From: Poriferisphaera corsica
GTDB lineage: Bacteria; Planctomycetota; Phycisphaerae; Phycisphaerales; Phycisphaeraceae
Assembly: GCF_007747445.1 (NCBI RefSeq)
Contig: NZ_CP036425.1
Coordinates: 434,001 to 498,000, forward strand
Direction of reading: 5' to 3'
DNA length: 64,000 nucleotides
Part shown: positions 50,824 to 59,803 of the stretch, piece after piece
Layout: each line of letters begins with the position of its first letter
Position numbering within the stretch: the first letter of the stretch is position 1
Program-made: the position numbers and the translations under genes
Notes under the pieces: model-generated
Databases searched by the model: none
Told to the model about the DNA's origin: nothing
Seen by the model: the letters and a program-made list of their open reading frames with translations, nothing else

Positions 50824-52398
50824 GTGAGTTTTTGGCAGGTGATGATGTTGAGTGCGGGGAGAGCGGTTGTGATTGGCCTGCTGGGTGTTTTAGTGGGTGT
50901 TGGTGTTGCGTATATGTTGGGATGGGTATTGTCTGCTCGTCAAAAGGGTGGGAAAAAAATTGGGTTTGTTCAGTGGTGTGTGATGGGGATTGGGTTGGTC
51001 GTTGTTGCTGGGCCGATGGGGCTGCCAAGCTTGGTGGTGGGGTATGCGTGGGGTGATAGTGGTGTGGCGAGTGAGTTGGGAAACGTGTTGGGGTTGCCTA
51101 TGGGTAAGTGGTTTGTAAAACAGGCGTGGTTGGCGGAGTTGTTGTATGGGGTGTTGTTGTTGGGGAGGTATGGCGTGGTGAGCGGGTTTGTGATGCGGTA
51201 TGGGCCAAGCGGTGGTCATGATGGCGAGGGGGTATGGTGGGCGAAGCGTGTGGGAGGAGTGAAAGGGTTTTGGATGGGGTGTCAGGGGTGGATTGGGAGC
51301 GCGTTGATTGCGTTTTGTGGTGTGTTTTTGCTGGTGTTTGGCGAGTTTGAAATTGCGAGTTTGATGGGGCGGCCGACATGGTCGGTGTGGTTGTTTGACG
51401 CGCAGGTGGGGGGATTGGATGTGGGACGGGCGATGTTGAATGTGGTGTGGCCGATGGGGTTGCAGGTGCTGGTTGTGGGTGGTTGTGCGGTGTGGTATTT
51501 GCGGCGTGAAGGGCGGATCGGTGTGAATGATCGATGGGGATTACGTGATGAGGATCGGTGTGTAAGCTGGAAACTCTTGGCTGGGGCGGGATGGTGTTTG
51601 TTTGCGTTTTTAATGGTGGTGGGGTTGCCGATGTGGTATTTGATGAGCGAGGGTGTTGCAGGTGTAAGGGGTGTGATCGATGCAGGGATGTTTGAAGATG
51701 ATTTGTGGTATAGCGGGGTGTATGCATTAATTGGGACGATGGGGGTTGGTGTGATATTGATCGCAATGTGGTGGGTGATGAGACGCGTGAAATGGATGAG
51801 CAGGGGCGGTGCGGATGTGGTGATTGGTGGGGTGGCGGCCATGGGATTATGTGGTGGGTTGATTGTGGGAATGGTGTTGGTGAGCTTTCGGCAATGGTTT
51901 GAAGGGCTGACTGGGAATGACTTTTTTAGTGATGTCGTTGTTGGTGAATGGTTATTAATTGGGATGGGGTTGATGGTAGTGCTATTACCAATGGGTTGGG
52001 TGCTTGGGTTGCTTGCGCGGGCGAAGCGTGAGAGGCAATCGATATATGTTGCAAAGATGATGTGGGGAGGTGGAGTGGATCGGTATATAAGGTGGCGAGG
52101 GTTTGGGATTTGGTGGCGGAAGTATGGTCGGGTTTGGTATTGGGTTGGCGCGTATGTGTTTTTTCAGGGATTTTTTGAGTTGAGTGCGAGTGCGGTGTTG
52201 TATCCGGCGGGGGGTACGCCGGCGGGAGTGCGGATGTACAATCTGATGCATTACGGACAGAGCCAAGTATTGAGTGGGATGGTTTTGTTGAGTTTACTGG
52301 CGTGCGGTGGTGTGGTTTTGATTGGAAACGTTGTGGTGGGGGTTGCTGTGAAGTGTGGTGGTCGATTTTGGTTTCAATGGGCGGGGATGAGAGGATGA
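50824..52398 (+). CDS. ABC transporter permease (FbpB-like, fused double permease)
   Basis: 524 residues from GTG 50824. About 12 membrane helices in two halves, as in ferric-ion permeases. Landmarks: GLLGVLVGVGVAYMLGWVL, VVAGPMGLPSLVVGYAWGD, ALIAFCGVFLLVFGEFEIAS, ASAVLYPAGGTPAGVRMYNL. The classical EAA loops were not clearly identified. The ATPase gene overlaps its stop (ATGA). Its sequence is unusually G-rich, which biases composition toward Gly, Val and Trp. Confidence 0.82.
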   Translation: MSFWQVMMLSAGRAVVIGLLGVLVGVGVAYMLGWVLSARQKGGKKIGFVQWCVMGIGLVVVAGPMGLPSLVVGYAWGDSGVASELGNVLGLPMGKWFVKQAWLAELLYGVLLLGRYGVVSGFVMRYGPSGGHDGEGVWWAKRVGGVKGFWMGCQGWIGSALIAFCGVFLLVFGEFEIASLMGRPTWSVWLFDAQVGGLDVGRAMLNVVWPMGLQVLVVGGCAVWYLRREGRIGVNDRWGLRDEDRCVSWKLLAGAGWCLFAFLMVVGLPMWYLMSEGVAGVRGVIDAGMFEDDLWYSGVYALIGTMGVGVILIAMWWVMRRVKWMSRGGADVVIGGVAAMGLCGGLIVGMVLVSFRQWFEGLTGNDFFSDVVVGEWLLIGMGLMVVLLPMGWVLGLLARAKRERQSIYVAKMMWGGGVDRYIRWRGFGIWWRKYGRVWYWVGAYVFFQGFFELSASAVLYPAGGTPAGVRMYNLMHYGQSQVLSGMVLLSLLACGGVVLIGNVVVGVAVKCGGRFWFQWAGMRG

Positions 52399-53429
52399 GT
52401 ATGCGGGCTGAAGTGAAGACATTGTGGCGGTTTGAGGATGGGTGGAAAGGGAAGGGAGAAGGTGCGCGATTGAAGGGGGTGAGTTGTGAGATTAAAGAGG
52501 GGGTGACGGCGGTGGTGGGGTGTTCAGGTGCGGGGAAGAGTTCGCTTTTAAATGTGATGGTTGGGTTTGATAAGTTGGATAGGGGAAAGGTTTTTTGTAG
52601 TGAGAAGTGTATTGGTTGGGTGCCACAGGATGGTGGGTTGTGGCGCGGAATGACGGTGGAAGGGCATGTTAAGGCGGTGCTATGTCAGAGTGGCGAGGTG
52701 TTTTGTCCGGGTGGTGCTGAGGATGTGGTTCGAGTCGAAAAGATTGGGTGGGATGAGGTGGTGAGGCGTTGGTTGGTTGTATTTGGATTGGAAGGTTTGG
52801 AGAAGCGTGTGGTTGGCCGATTGTCGGGTGGAGAGCGGGCGCGATTGAGTGTTGTGCGTGCGCTGGTGATGTGTAGTGGTGTGGATGGAGTGGGGGGGAC
52901 GGTGGTGATGGATGAGCCGATGGTTTCGGTAGGGCGAGGGGATGCGCGGCGGTACTGGGAAGTGATACGGCGGTGGCGAGTGGTGACGGGTGGAAATGTG
53001 GTTTTTTCGACGCATTTTCCGGAATTGGTGATACGGGAAGCGGACAGCATCGTCTGTATGGATGAAGGGGAGGTTGTTTTTGAGGGTGCGTTGGAGGCGT
53101 TGTATGAGCGGCCTGCGAGTGAGAGATTGGGCGCGTTTTTGGGTGAGTTGAATTGGTTTGAAGTCGGGGAACATGAGGGGGTTATTGGGGGGGTGAGGCC
53201 GGAGCAGCTGATGGTCGAGGTTGCTGAAGATTCTGGGTTTGGGGTTGTCGTCGGGAGTGAGCGATTGGGTGTGATCGTGGAGACTGTGGTGCGGTTAGAT
53301 CATGGGGCTATGAAAAGGTTATTGCATGTGGGGGATGTTATGAAGCAAGGGGACCGGGTTGAGGTGAATGTGATGAGACGTTCAAGAAGAACTAATCGAG
53401 CATTAGATTATTGCGATGATAGAAAATGA
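52395..53429 (+). CDS. ABC transporter ATP-binding protein with atypical D-loop
   Basis: 344 residues from ATG 52395, which overlaps the permease stop (ATGA) with GAGAGG just before it. Walker A GCSGAGKSSLLN, Q-loop VPQDGGLW, signature LSGGERARLSVVRAL, Walker B GTVVMDEPM and His-loop FSTHFPEL are present. After DEP the usual L-x-x-L-D D-loop is replaced by MVSVGRGDARR. The C-terminal 70 residues may form a TOBE-like part (GGVRPEQLMVEVAE). It drives the upstream permease; the three genes form a complete importer. Confidence 0.87.
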   Translation: MSMRAEVKTLWRFEDGWKGKGEGARLKGVSCEIKEGVTAVVGCSGAGKSSLLNVMVGFDKLDRGKVFCSEKCIGWVPQDGGLWRGMTVEGHVKAVLCQSGEVFCPGGAEDVVRVEKIGWDEVVRRWLVVFGLEGLEKRVVGRLSGGERARLSVVRALVMCSGVDGVGGTVVMDEPMVSVGRGDARRYWEVIRRWRVVTGGNVVFSTHFPELVIREADSIVCMDEGEVVFEGALEALYERPASERLGAFLGELNWFEVGEHEGVIGGVRPEQLMVEVAEDSGFGVVVGSERLGVIVETVVRLDHGAMKRLLHVGDVMKQGDRVEVNVMRRSRRTNRALDYCDDRK

Positions 53430-53478
53430 TGTTGTTTGCGAGATATATGTTTTAAATTTTGAATAATGAATTTTTGAA

Positions 53479-54549
53479 ATGCGCAAAAGACAGATAAAAA
53501 GTACGAGTGAATCTATTCGAGGGTGGTCAGCTGTTGTATGGTTGTGTTGCGCCGTTTTGGGTGTACTGATCATGGTTGGATGTGTAGAGAAGCAAGAGTC
53601 GGGGGATGGGCGAGAGGATATTCTTGAACTGGATATTGCTGAAGTCAGGCGGTGGGTGGTGCCGGCTGAGGGGTCAGGTGTGCCTGCGCCGAGGAGTATT
53701 ACGATTGGGCCTGACGATCAGGTGTTGGTGTTGGATAATGGTGGAAGAGTATTAGTCTATTCGAAGGATGGTACGTTTTTGAAGCGGTGGGACATGCCGA
53801 CGAATGAGGATGGAAATCCAGAGGGGGCGTGTTGGCTGCGGGATGGGCGAATTGTGGTTGCGGATACACATTATTACCGGTTAGTTGTGTTTAATGAACA
53901 TGGTGATGTGGTTGAGATGCGAGGTGAGAAGAGTGAGAGTGGTGAAGCTGGGAAGTATATTTTCCCGGTGGATATTGTGCAGGATAAAGAAGATGGGCGC
54001 GTGTATGTTGCGGAGTATGGTGGGAATGATCGTGTTCAGGTATTTGAAGAGGACGGATCGTATGTGATGAGTTTTGGGAAGATGGGGACTGGGCCGGGTG
54101 AGTTTCAGCGATGTGCGGGGATGTTTTTGAGGGGCGATGAGGTTTGGGTGGCAGATGCGGTGAATGGTCGGGTCCATATTTTTGGGAAAGATGGTGGATT
54201 TAGAAGGATGTTGGGGCAGGAGAAAAAGATTGATGATATTTCATCTAATGGTGAGATAGATGTGATCGCGGGGAGTGATGATGGATTAAGGCGGGGGCCA
54301 TGGGGTGAATTGATTTTTAACTACCCGTACGACATCGCGGAGGGTGATGATGGTGTTTATGTGCTTGAGTGGGGCGGTGGGCGGTTTGTTAAAGTTGGAT
54401 TTGATGGTGAAGTGAAGGGTTATTATGGGGAGCCGGGAAGTAAGTTGGGAGAGTTTCGGACGCCGTGGGGGATTGGTGTGGATTCGCGTGGGAAGTTGAG
54501 GGTGGCGGACACAGAGAATCGACGTATTGTGGAGGTGGTCCTTGAATAG
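53479..54549 (+). CDS. NHL-repeat lipoprotein
   Basis: 356 residues. The signal peptide ends in lipobox VLIMVGC (Cys near residue 35), so it is lipid-anchored. The rest is a six-bladed NHL-type propeller: repeats such as PRSITIGPDDQVLVLDNGGR, EGACWLRDGRIVVADTHYYR, DGRVYVAEYGGNDRVQVFEE, and near the C-terminus TPWGIGVDSRGKLRVADTEN. NHL propellers bind proteins or ligands. The next gene starts one nucleotide past its stop, so it is tied to the VWA-MoxR group. Confidence 0.88.
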   Translation: MRKRQIKSTSESIRGWSAVVWLCCAVLGVLIMVGCVEKQESGDGREDILELDIAEVRRWVVPAEGSGVPAPRSITIGPDDQVLVLDNGGRVLVYSKDGTFLKRWDMPTNEDGNPEGACWLRDGRIVVADTHYYRLVVFNEHGDVVEMRGEKSESGEAGKYIFPVDIVQDKEDGRVYVAEYGGNDRVQVFEEDGSYVMSFGKMGTGPGEFQRCAGMFLRGDEVWVADAVNGRVHIFGKDGGFRRMLGQEKKIDDISSNGEIDVIAGSDDGLRRGPWGELIFNYPYDIAEGDDGVYVLEWGGGRFVKVGFDGEVKGYYGEPGSKLGEFRTPWGIGVDSRGKLRVADTENRRIVEVVLE

Positions 54550-54550
54550 C

Positions 54551-57544
54551 ATGATGAAAATATTCCGGATGATGAGGTATGGGTTGGTTCCGCCGAGTCG
54601 AGGTGAGGTGTTGCCGCGGAATTTGCTGTCGGTCGTTTTGTTTGCGGCAGTATATGGGATGATTATTTTGGGTGTTGTAATGATGGAGTGGGTGGTCTTT
54701 ACGTGGTTAAGCGCGTTTTGGTTGATGTTGCTTGGGTTATGGGTGTGGTGGATTGACGTGTGTGGGTATGGTGGATTGAGGGGGTGGCGAAAAGAAGTGG
54801 TGCTGTGGATGAGGTTAGGGTTGTTGGGGCTGTTTGTGGCGCTGCTTGCGGAGCCGCGGATGGTGAGAAAAGATGATTCGCTTTCTGTTGTTTTCTTGAT
54901 GGATCAATCGCAGTCTATGCGGCGTGAGGCGGTGGAAGAAGCGAAGCGGTTTATGGTGAAGATTGCGAATGAGAAACCAGAGAAGGATGCGGTGGGTGTG
55001 CTGACTTTTGGGAAGGGTGCAGCGGTTGAGCTTCCGCCAGCGGAATCCTTTATGTTTGAAGGGGAATATGCGCTGGGGGTCGCGCGAGATGGGACGAATC
55101 TTGAGAAGGGGTTGCGGTTGGCGGGTGCGGTGTTGCCAGATGATAGGCCGGGGAAGATTGTGCTGGTCAGCGATGGGGTGAGTACGGAAGGAAATCTGGA
55201 TGGCGTGTTGCGTCAGCTTAAGGCGAGAGATGTTCAGGTTGATGTTTTAACGGTGGATTATAAATATGACAGAGAGGTTTTGGTTGAACGGTTGGAGATG
55301 CCGCGTGCGGTGAAGATGGGGGAGACTTATGAGGCGGCGGGGATTATACGGGCAGAGAAAGAGGGGAAGGGGAAGCTGTCTTTGATGGAGAATGGGCGGG
55401 TGATTTGGCAGGATGAGGTCGAGTATCACTATGGAAAGAATCGGTATAACATTCCGATTTACATGCGGAATCCGGGGTATTACACGTATGAACTGACGAT
55501 GGATGCTGGGGAAGGTGAAGACGAGATTTCGGAAAATAACCGGGCGATCAATTATTTGTATCTGCAAGGTGAGGGCAGGGTGCTCATGGTGGTTGAGCCG
55601 GGTGGGAATGAACAGGACTATCTGTCGGTTAGGCAAGCGTTGTTAGAGAGTGATCGTGCTGTTGAAGTGGTTGATGCGTTTGGGCTTCCGGATGACCCGT
55701 TAGCGTATTTGATGTATGACTGTGTGATGTTTTTGAATGTTGGGGCAGAACATTTTTCAGGGGCGCAGATGGGGGCAGTGAAAGAGGCGGTGGAGCGTCA
55801 TGGTGTGGGTTTTGTCATGGTTGGTGGTGAGAACAGTTATGGGCCGGGCGGGTATAACCGAACGTTGGTTGAAGAAATTTTACCGGTGAGTATGGATGTA
55901 ACGCAGCGTAAAGTATTGCCGAAGGCTGCGCTCGCGATTGTGCTACATACATGTGAGTTTCCGGATGGGAATACATGGGGTAAGCGGATTACAAAAGCTG
56001 CGATTAAGGTGTTAAGCCAAGAAGATGATATAGGTGTGTTGGTGTATGACTATCAGGGTGGTGAGTCATGGTTGTTTAATTTGACGCCGGCACGTAATTT
56101 CCCAATTTTGGCGAAGCAGATTAACGGGGCTCAGATTGGTGACATGCCATCGTTTGCACCGACGATGCGGATGGCGTACCAATCGTTGGCTAAGAGTGAT
56201 GCTTCGATGAAGCATGTCATTATTATTTCAGACGGTGATCCGCAGCCGCCTTCGCCATCATTGCTCAATAAGTTCATGAAGTCGAAGATCAGTGTTTCGA
56301 CAGTTGCGGTGTTTCCGCATGGGAACAGTGTGGGGGTCATGAAGCAGATCGCGAATGCGACAGGCGGGCGATTTTATTATCCGAAGAATGCGAATTTACT
56401 GCCACAGATATTTATTAAGGAAGCAAAGACGCTTCGTAAGAGCATGATCCAGAATAAGGAGTTTTTGCCTGAAGCAGTTTATCCATCAGGAGTGCTTAAG
56501 GGTATCGATACGATGCCGAGTTTGCAGGGCTATGTGATTACGACGCCGAAGGGTAGGGCGACGACTATATTAGAGGTGCCGGATAGCGAAGATCGAGATC
56601 CGGTTTTGAGTGAGTGGCAGTTCGGTTTAGGTAAGACCGCTGCGTTTACATCTGATTTATCGCCGAACTGGGGGAAAAATTGGGTTAATTGGGATAGCTA
56701 TAAAGCGTTTGTGCATCAGATGGTGACGAACGTTGCGCGTGTGAAGGAGCAGAGTAATCTGCGGATGCAGTTAGTGGCGGATGGTGGACGCGGATTGATT
56801 TTAATCGAAGACTATTCGGCGGATAGTCGATTTTTAGAGGTAGGCGCGAAGGTGAAGCGGCCTGACGGTAAGGATGAAGTGGTTAAGTTAGAGCAGGTTG
56901 GGCCACGCCGTTATGAGGGAGAGTTTGAATTAATGGGTGAGGGGCGATATGAAGTGGCGGTACTAGGTGAAACGGGGAGTGGTGAGGAAGCAGTAGAGGA
57001 AAAAACATATGGGGGATTGATGGTGGCGTATTCACAGGAGTATCTACGATTACGATCAAATCCGATCACGATGGAGAAGATTGCGCAGGCAACGGGGGGT
57101 GAGGTGCTGACAGGTGAGGAGGAGGTTGAGGATATTTTTGAAGAGGAGCGAGAGGCGAAGGCAAGATCGAAGCCGGTCTTTGATTGGTTCCTGCTGATCT
57201 TGGCGTGCATGATTCCGATTGATGTAGGAATACGCCGGATACAAATTGATTGGACAGTTATTCGTGAAATGATTGGATTTAAAAAAGCAACGGAAGTATC
57301 ACGTGAGACGTATTCGAGTTTACTTTCGCGGAAAGAAGGGGCGAGAGAACGATTGTATCAGAGTGACTCGCTTGAGAAGGCTCGGATGGAGCAACAGGAT
57401 GTACCAGATCTTGACGAGTCTAATCAAGTGTTAGTTGGTGTTAGTGGTAAAGATGAAAATGACGATGATATGGGCACGTCGGAAACGATGTCGCGATTAG
57501 CAGCAAAAAGACGCGAGGTGCGCGATGCGCATGATAAAGGATAA
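54551..57544 (+). CDS. Large membrane protein with VWA and GATase-like domains
   Basis: 997 residues from ATG 54551. Helices at about 27-45, 46-68 and 84-102. VWA domain from about 112 with a complete MIDAS start DQSQS (Asp118-Ser122) and later LVSDGVSTEG. A class I GATase-like region follows at about 350-450 (VLMVVEPGGNEQDYLSVRQA, FVMVGGENSYGPGGYN), with no clear catalytic Cys. A second VWA-like domain starts at about 460 (ALAIVLHTCEFPDGNTW), but its MIDAS is lost. A membrane helix lies near 870 (WFLLILACMIPIDVGI) and a charged cytoplasmic tail ends the protein. The MoxR gene is 5 nt downstream. It is probably a substrate or partner of the MoxR ATPase. Confidence 0.83.
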   Translation: MMKIFRMMRYGLVPPSRGEVLPRNLLSVVLFAAVYGMIILGVVMMEWVVFTWLSAFWLMLLGLWVWWIDVCGYGGLRGWRKEVVLWMRLGLLGLFVALLAEPRMVRKDDSLSVVFLMDQSQSMRREAVEEAKRFMVKIANEKPEKDAVGVLTFGKGAAVELPPAESFMFEGEYALGVARDGTNLEKGLRLAGAVLPDDRPGKIVLVSDGVSTEGNLDGVLRQLKARDVQVDVLTVDYKYDREVLVERLEMPRAVKMGETYEAAGIIRAEKEGKGKLSLMENGRVIWQDEVEYHYGKNRYNIPIYMRNPGYYTYELTMDAGEGEDEISENNRAINYLYLQGEGRVLMVVEPGGNEQDYLSVRQALLESDRAVEVVDAFGLPDDPLAYLMYDCVMFLNVGAEHFSGAQMGAVKEAVERHGVGFVMVGGENSYGPGGYNRTLVEEILPVSMDVTQRKVLPKAALAIVLHTCEFPDGNTWGKRITKAAIKVLSQEDDIGVLVYDYQGGESWLFNLTPARNFPILAKQINGAQIGDMPSFAPTMRMAYQSLAKSDASMKHVIIISDGDPQPPSPSLLNKFMKSKISVSTVAVFPHGNSVGVMKQIANATGGRFYYPKNANLLPQIFIKEAKTLRKSMIQNKEFLPEAVYPSGVLKGIDTMPSLQGYVITTPKGRATTILEVPDSEDRDPVLSEWQFGLGKTAAFTSDLSPNWGKNWVNWDSYKAFVHQMVTNVARVKEQSNLRMQLVADGGRGLILIEDYSADSRFLEVGAKVKRPDGKDEVVKLEQVGPRRYEGEFELMGEGRYEVAVLGETGSGEEAVEEKTYGGLMVAYSQEYLRLRSNPITMEKIAQATGGEVLTGEEEVEDIFEEEREAKARSKPVFDWFLLILACMIPIDVGIRRIQIDWTVIREMIGFKKATEVSRETYSSLLSRKEGARERLYQSDSLEKARMEQQDVPDLDESNQVLVGVSGKDENDDDMGTSETMSRLAAKRREVRDAHDKG

Positions 57545-57549
57545 TAAAA

Positions 57550-58587
57550 ATGAATGAGCAAACAGTTGAGAACGGAGCGGTGCAGGGTGCTGACTTAGAA
57601 CAGCAGGCGGCTTTATTTCGGCGGGAATTTACAGCTATTCGTAATGAAGTAGAAAAGGTGATTATTGGGCAGGCACGCGTGGTTGGAAGTGTTCTGACTG
57701 CGATGTTTTGCGGCGGGAATGTGCTGCTTGAGGGTGTTCCGGGATTAGGCAAGACGGAATTAGTGAAGGCTTTGAGTCGAGTTTTGGAGCTTGATTTTAG
57801 CCGTATTCAGTTTACGCCTGACCTGATGCCTGCAGATATCATCGGGACAAACGTGATGGCGAACAAAGAGAATGAGGGCGGTTCGGGAGGTGGGTATCGA
57901 ATCGAGTTTCGTAAGGGGCCCATTTTTACGCAATTACTTTTGGCAGATGAGATTAACCGTGCTACGCCAAAAACTCAATCCGCGCTACTGGAGACGATGC
58001 AAGAGAAAACAGTGACTGTGAGTGGGCGGACGTACCAGTTGGAGTTACCGTTCTTTGTACTGGCAACTCAAAACCCACTAGAGCAGGAGGGGACATATCC
58101 GTTGCCTGAGGCACAGCTTGACCGTTTTATGTTTAAGGTAAACGTCCCGTTTCTGGAGCGTGAAGGTTTGAATGAGGTTGTGAACCGGACAATCCTGAAG
58201 CGATCACAACCTATCGGGAAGGTGATTGATGGCAAGCGGATTATGGAATTAGGGAAAATTTTAGAGCAAGTGGTTGTGACAGATTCTGTTAGAGATTTTG
58301 CATGCCGTTTGGTGTTGGCGACACATCCACATAGTGAGTTTGCTTCTGATGAGGTAAAGAATTTTGTTAACTGGGGAGCGAGTCCGCGTGCGGCGCAGGC
58401 GTTGATTAAGGCGGCTCGCGTGAAGGCTCTTGCAGAGGGACGTGTGCATGTTGCGCATGAGGATGTGCAAGCGTGGGCAGTTGAGGTATTGCAGCATCGT
58501 GTGCTTTTGAATTACGACGGTCAGGCAGAACGGATTGATGTGGCGCAATTAGTAGAACAGATCGTTGGGAATCTGATCAAGATGTAA
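57550..58587 (+). CDS. MoxR-family AAA+ ATPase
   Basis: 345 residues. Walker A LLEGVPGLGKTELVKALSRV, then FTPDLMPADIIGTNV, Walker B LLADEINRATPKTQSALLET, sensor 1 VLATQNPLEQEGTYPLPEAQ with the Leu-Asp-Arg-Phe (LDRFMF) stretch after it, and a C-terminal lid. MoxR ATPases act as chaperones that mature VWA proteins. Flanking genes encode VWA, DUF58 and BatA proteins, the classical partners. Confidence 0.93.
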   Translation: MNEQTVENGAVQGADLEQQAALFRREFTAIRNEVEKVIIGQARVVGSVLTAMFCGGNVLLEGVPGLGKTELVKALSRVLELDFSRIQFTPDLMPADIIGTNVMANKENEGGSGGGYRIEFRKGPIFTQLLLADEINRATPKTQSALLETMQEKTVTVSGRTYQLELPFFVLATQNPLEQEGTYPLPEAQLDRFMFKVNVPFLEREGLNEVVNRTILKRSQPIGKVIDGKRIMELGKILEQVVVTDSVRDFACRLVLATHPHSEFASDEVKNFVNWGASPRAAQALIKAARVKALAEGRVHVAHEDVQAWAVEVLQHRVLLNYDGQAERIDVAQLVEQIVGNLIKM

Positions 58588-58615
58588 ACCTGGTAGGGTG
58601 TTTGTATGTTGATGA

Positions 58616-59803
58616 TTGAATGAAAGTGAGGCTGCGTTGGCTGAAAATGAACATGAAAATCAATCGGAGAGCCATTTATCTTCGTTGAAGAATCGTGTCA
58701 AAAAACACACACGAGCGATGACGGGTGATACTGCGCAGAAAATTCGAGCGGGTGTTGATCACAAGAAACAAGACCAACGTAAGGTATGGCAGGAGTCAAA
58801 GGGGGCAAAGCTTCGCAAACAGGATGGAGAGGATGCTGGTACAGCTATCAGCGCATCTGCTAAGGCGGGTATGTTTGTTGGCAAGAAGGGGCGAGGCGAG
58901 TATCGGGATGTTGATTCTGGTGGTGTAACACAATTGCTGAGTAATAGTACGTTGTCACGTGTTGAGCGTATGCGGATTGTGACAAAGCTACGGAAATCAA
59001 ACAAGATGCGCGGCGAGCATTTGTTTGGTAAAGGAGGAAGTAGTACGGAGTTTTCAGACTACAGGAACTATGTTGAGGGAGATGATATTCGATATGTGGA
59101 TTGGAACATTTTTTCGAGGTTGGGGCGGCCATATTTAAAGCAATACCGACATGAAGAGGAGATGCAGATTGTTTTGGTTGTTGATGGTTCGAACTCGATG
59201 ATGTTCGATGGGAAGTTTGAACGTGCGAAACAATTGGCTACAGCATTTGGGGTGATGGGTTTATACAGCAGTGAAAAAGTCAGTGCACATGTGATTGGAG
59301 TGGATGAGGGCAAGCAGAAAAAATTAAAGGCTTGTACAGGCCGTGGGAGTATGCACAAGCTTTTTAAGTACTTTGAAGATCTCGATGGGGGCGGAGGGGA
59401 GCAATTGGAGGAAGGGGTTGAGCGTGTTCTACATACGCATCGCGGCAAAGGCGTCGTGTTTATTATGAGTGATTGGTTGTCGTACGGGGATGTTAGTGGG
59501 CCGATGACACGGCTGGCAAGTGCGGGACTTGAGATTATGGCGATGCAGGTATTAAGTCCTGTCGAGATAGATCCAGATCTTGAGGGGGATCTACGATTTA
59601 TGGATAGTGAGGGCGCAGGTACGTTGGATGTAAGTGCTGCTGGAGATGTGGTTGGGCTGTATCAAGAATACAGATTGAAGTATGAGCATTATCTAGAAAA
59701 CCATTGCAAGTTACGTGGTGGGCGATTTGCAGTGACGAGCAGTCATGATGATTTGTCATATGTGCTGTTTGATATGCTGCTGCGGAAAGGTTGGGTGAAA
59801 TGA
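58616..59803 (+). CDS. DUF58 / VWA-like protein
   Basis: 395 residues from a TTG at 58616; the start is uncertain because no ATG is nearby in frame before M35. Residues 1-110 are charged and poorly conserved-looking. DUF58 core: DYRNYVEGDDIRYVDWNIFS, RLGRPYLKQYRHEEEMQI, and a VWA-type MIDAS start DGSNS (VLVVDGSNSMMF). There are no membrane segments, unlike many DUF58 proteins. It overlaps the BatA gene by 4 nt. Confidence 0.87.
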   Translation: MNESEAALAENEHENQSESHLSSLKNRVKKHTRAMTGDTAQKIRAGVDHKKQDQRKVWQESKGAKLRKQDGEDAGTAISASAKAGMFVGKKGRGEYRDVDSGGVTQLLSNSTLSRVERMRIVTKLRKSNKMRGEHLFGKGGSSTEFSDYRNYVEGDDIRYVDWNIFSRLGRPYLKQYRHEEEMQIVLVVDGSNSMMFDGKFERAKQLATAFGVMGLYSSEKVSAHVIGVDEGKQKKLKACTGRGSMHKLFKYFEDLDGGGGEQLEEGVERVLHTHRGKGVVFIMSDWLSYGDVSGPMTRLASAGLEIMAMQVLSPVEIDPDLEGDLRFMDSEGAGTLDVSAAGDVVGLYQEYRLKYEHYLENHCKLRGGRFAVTSSHDDLSYVLFDMLLRKGWVK

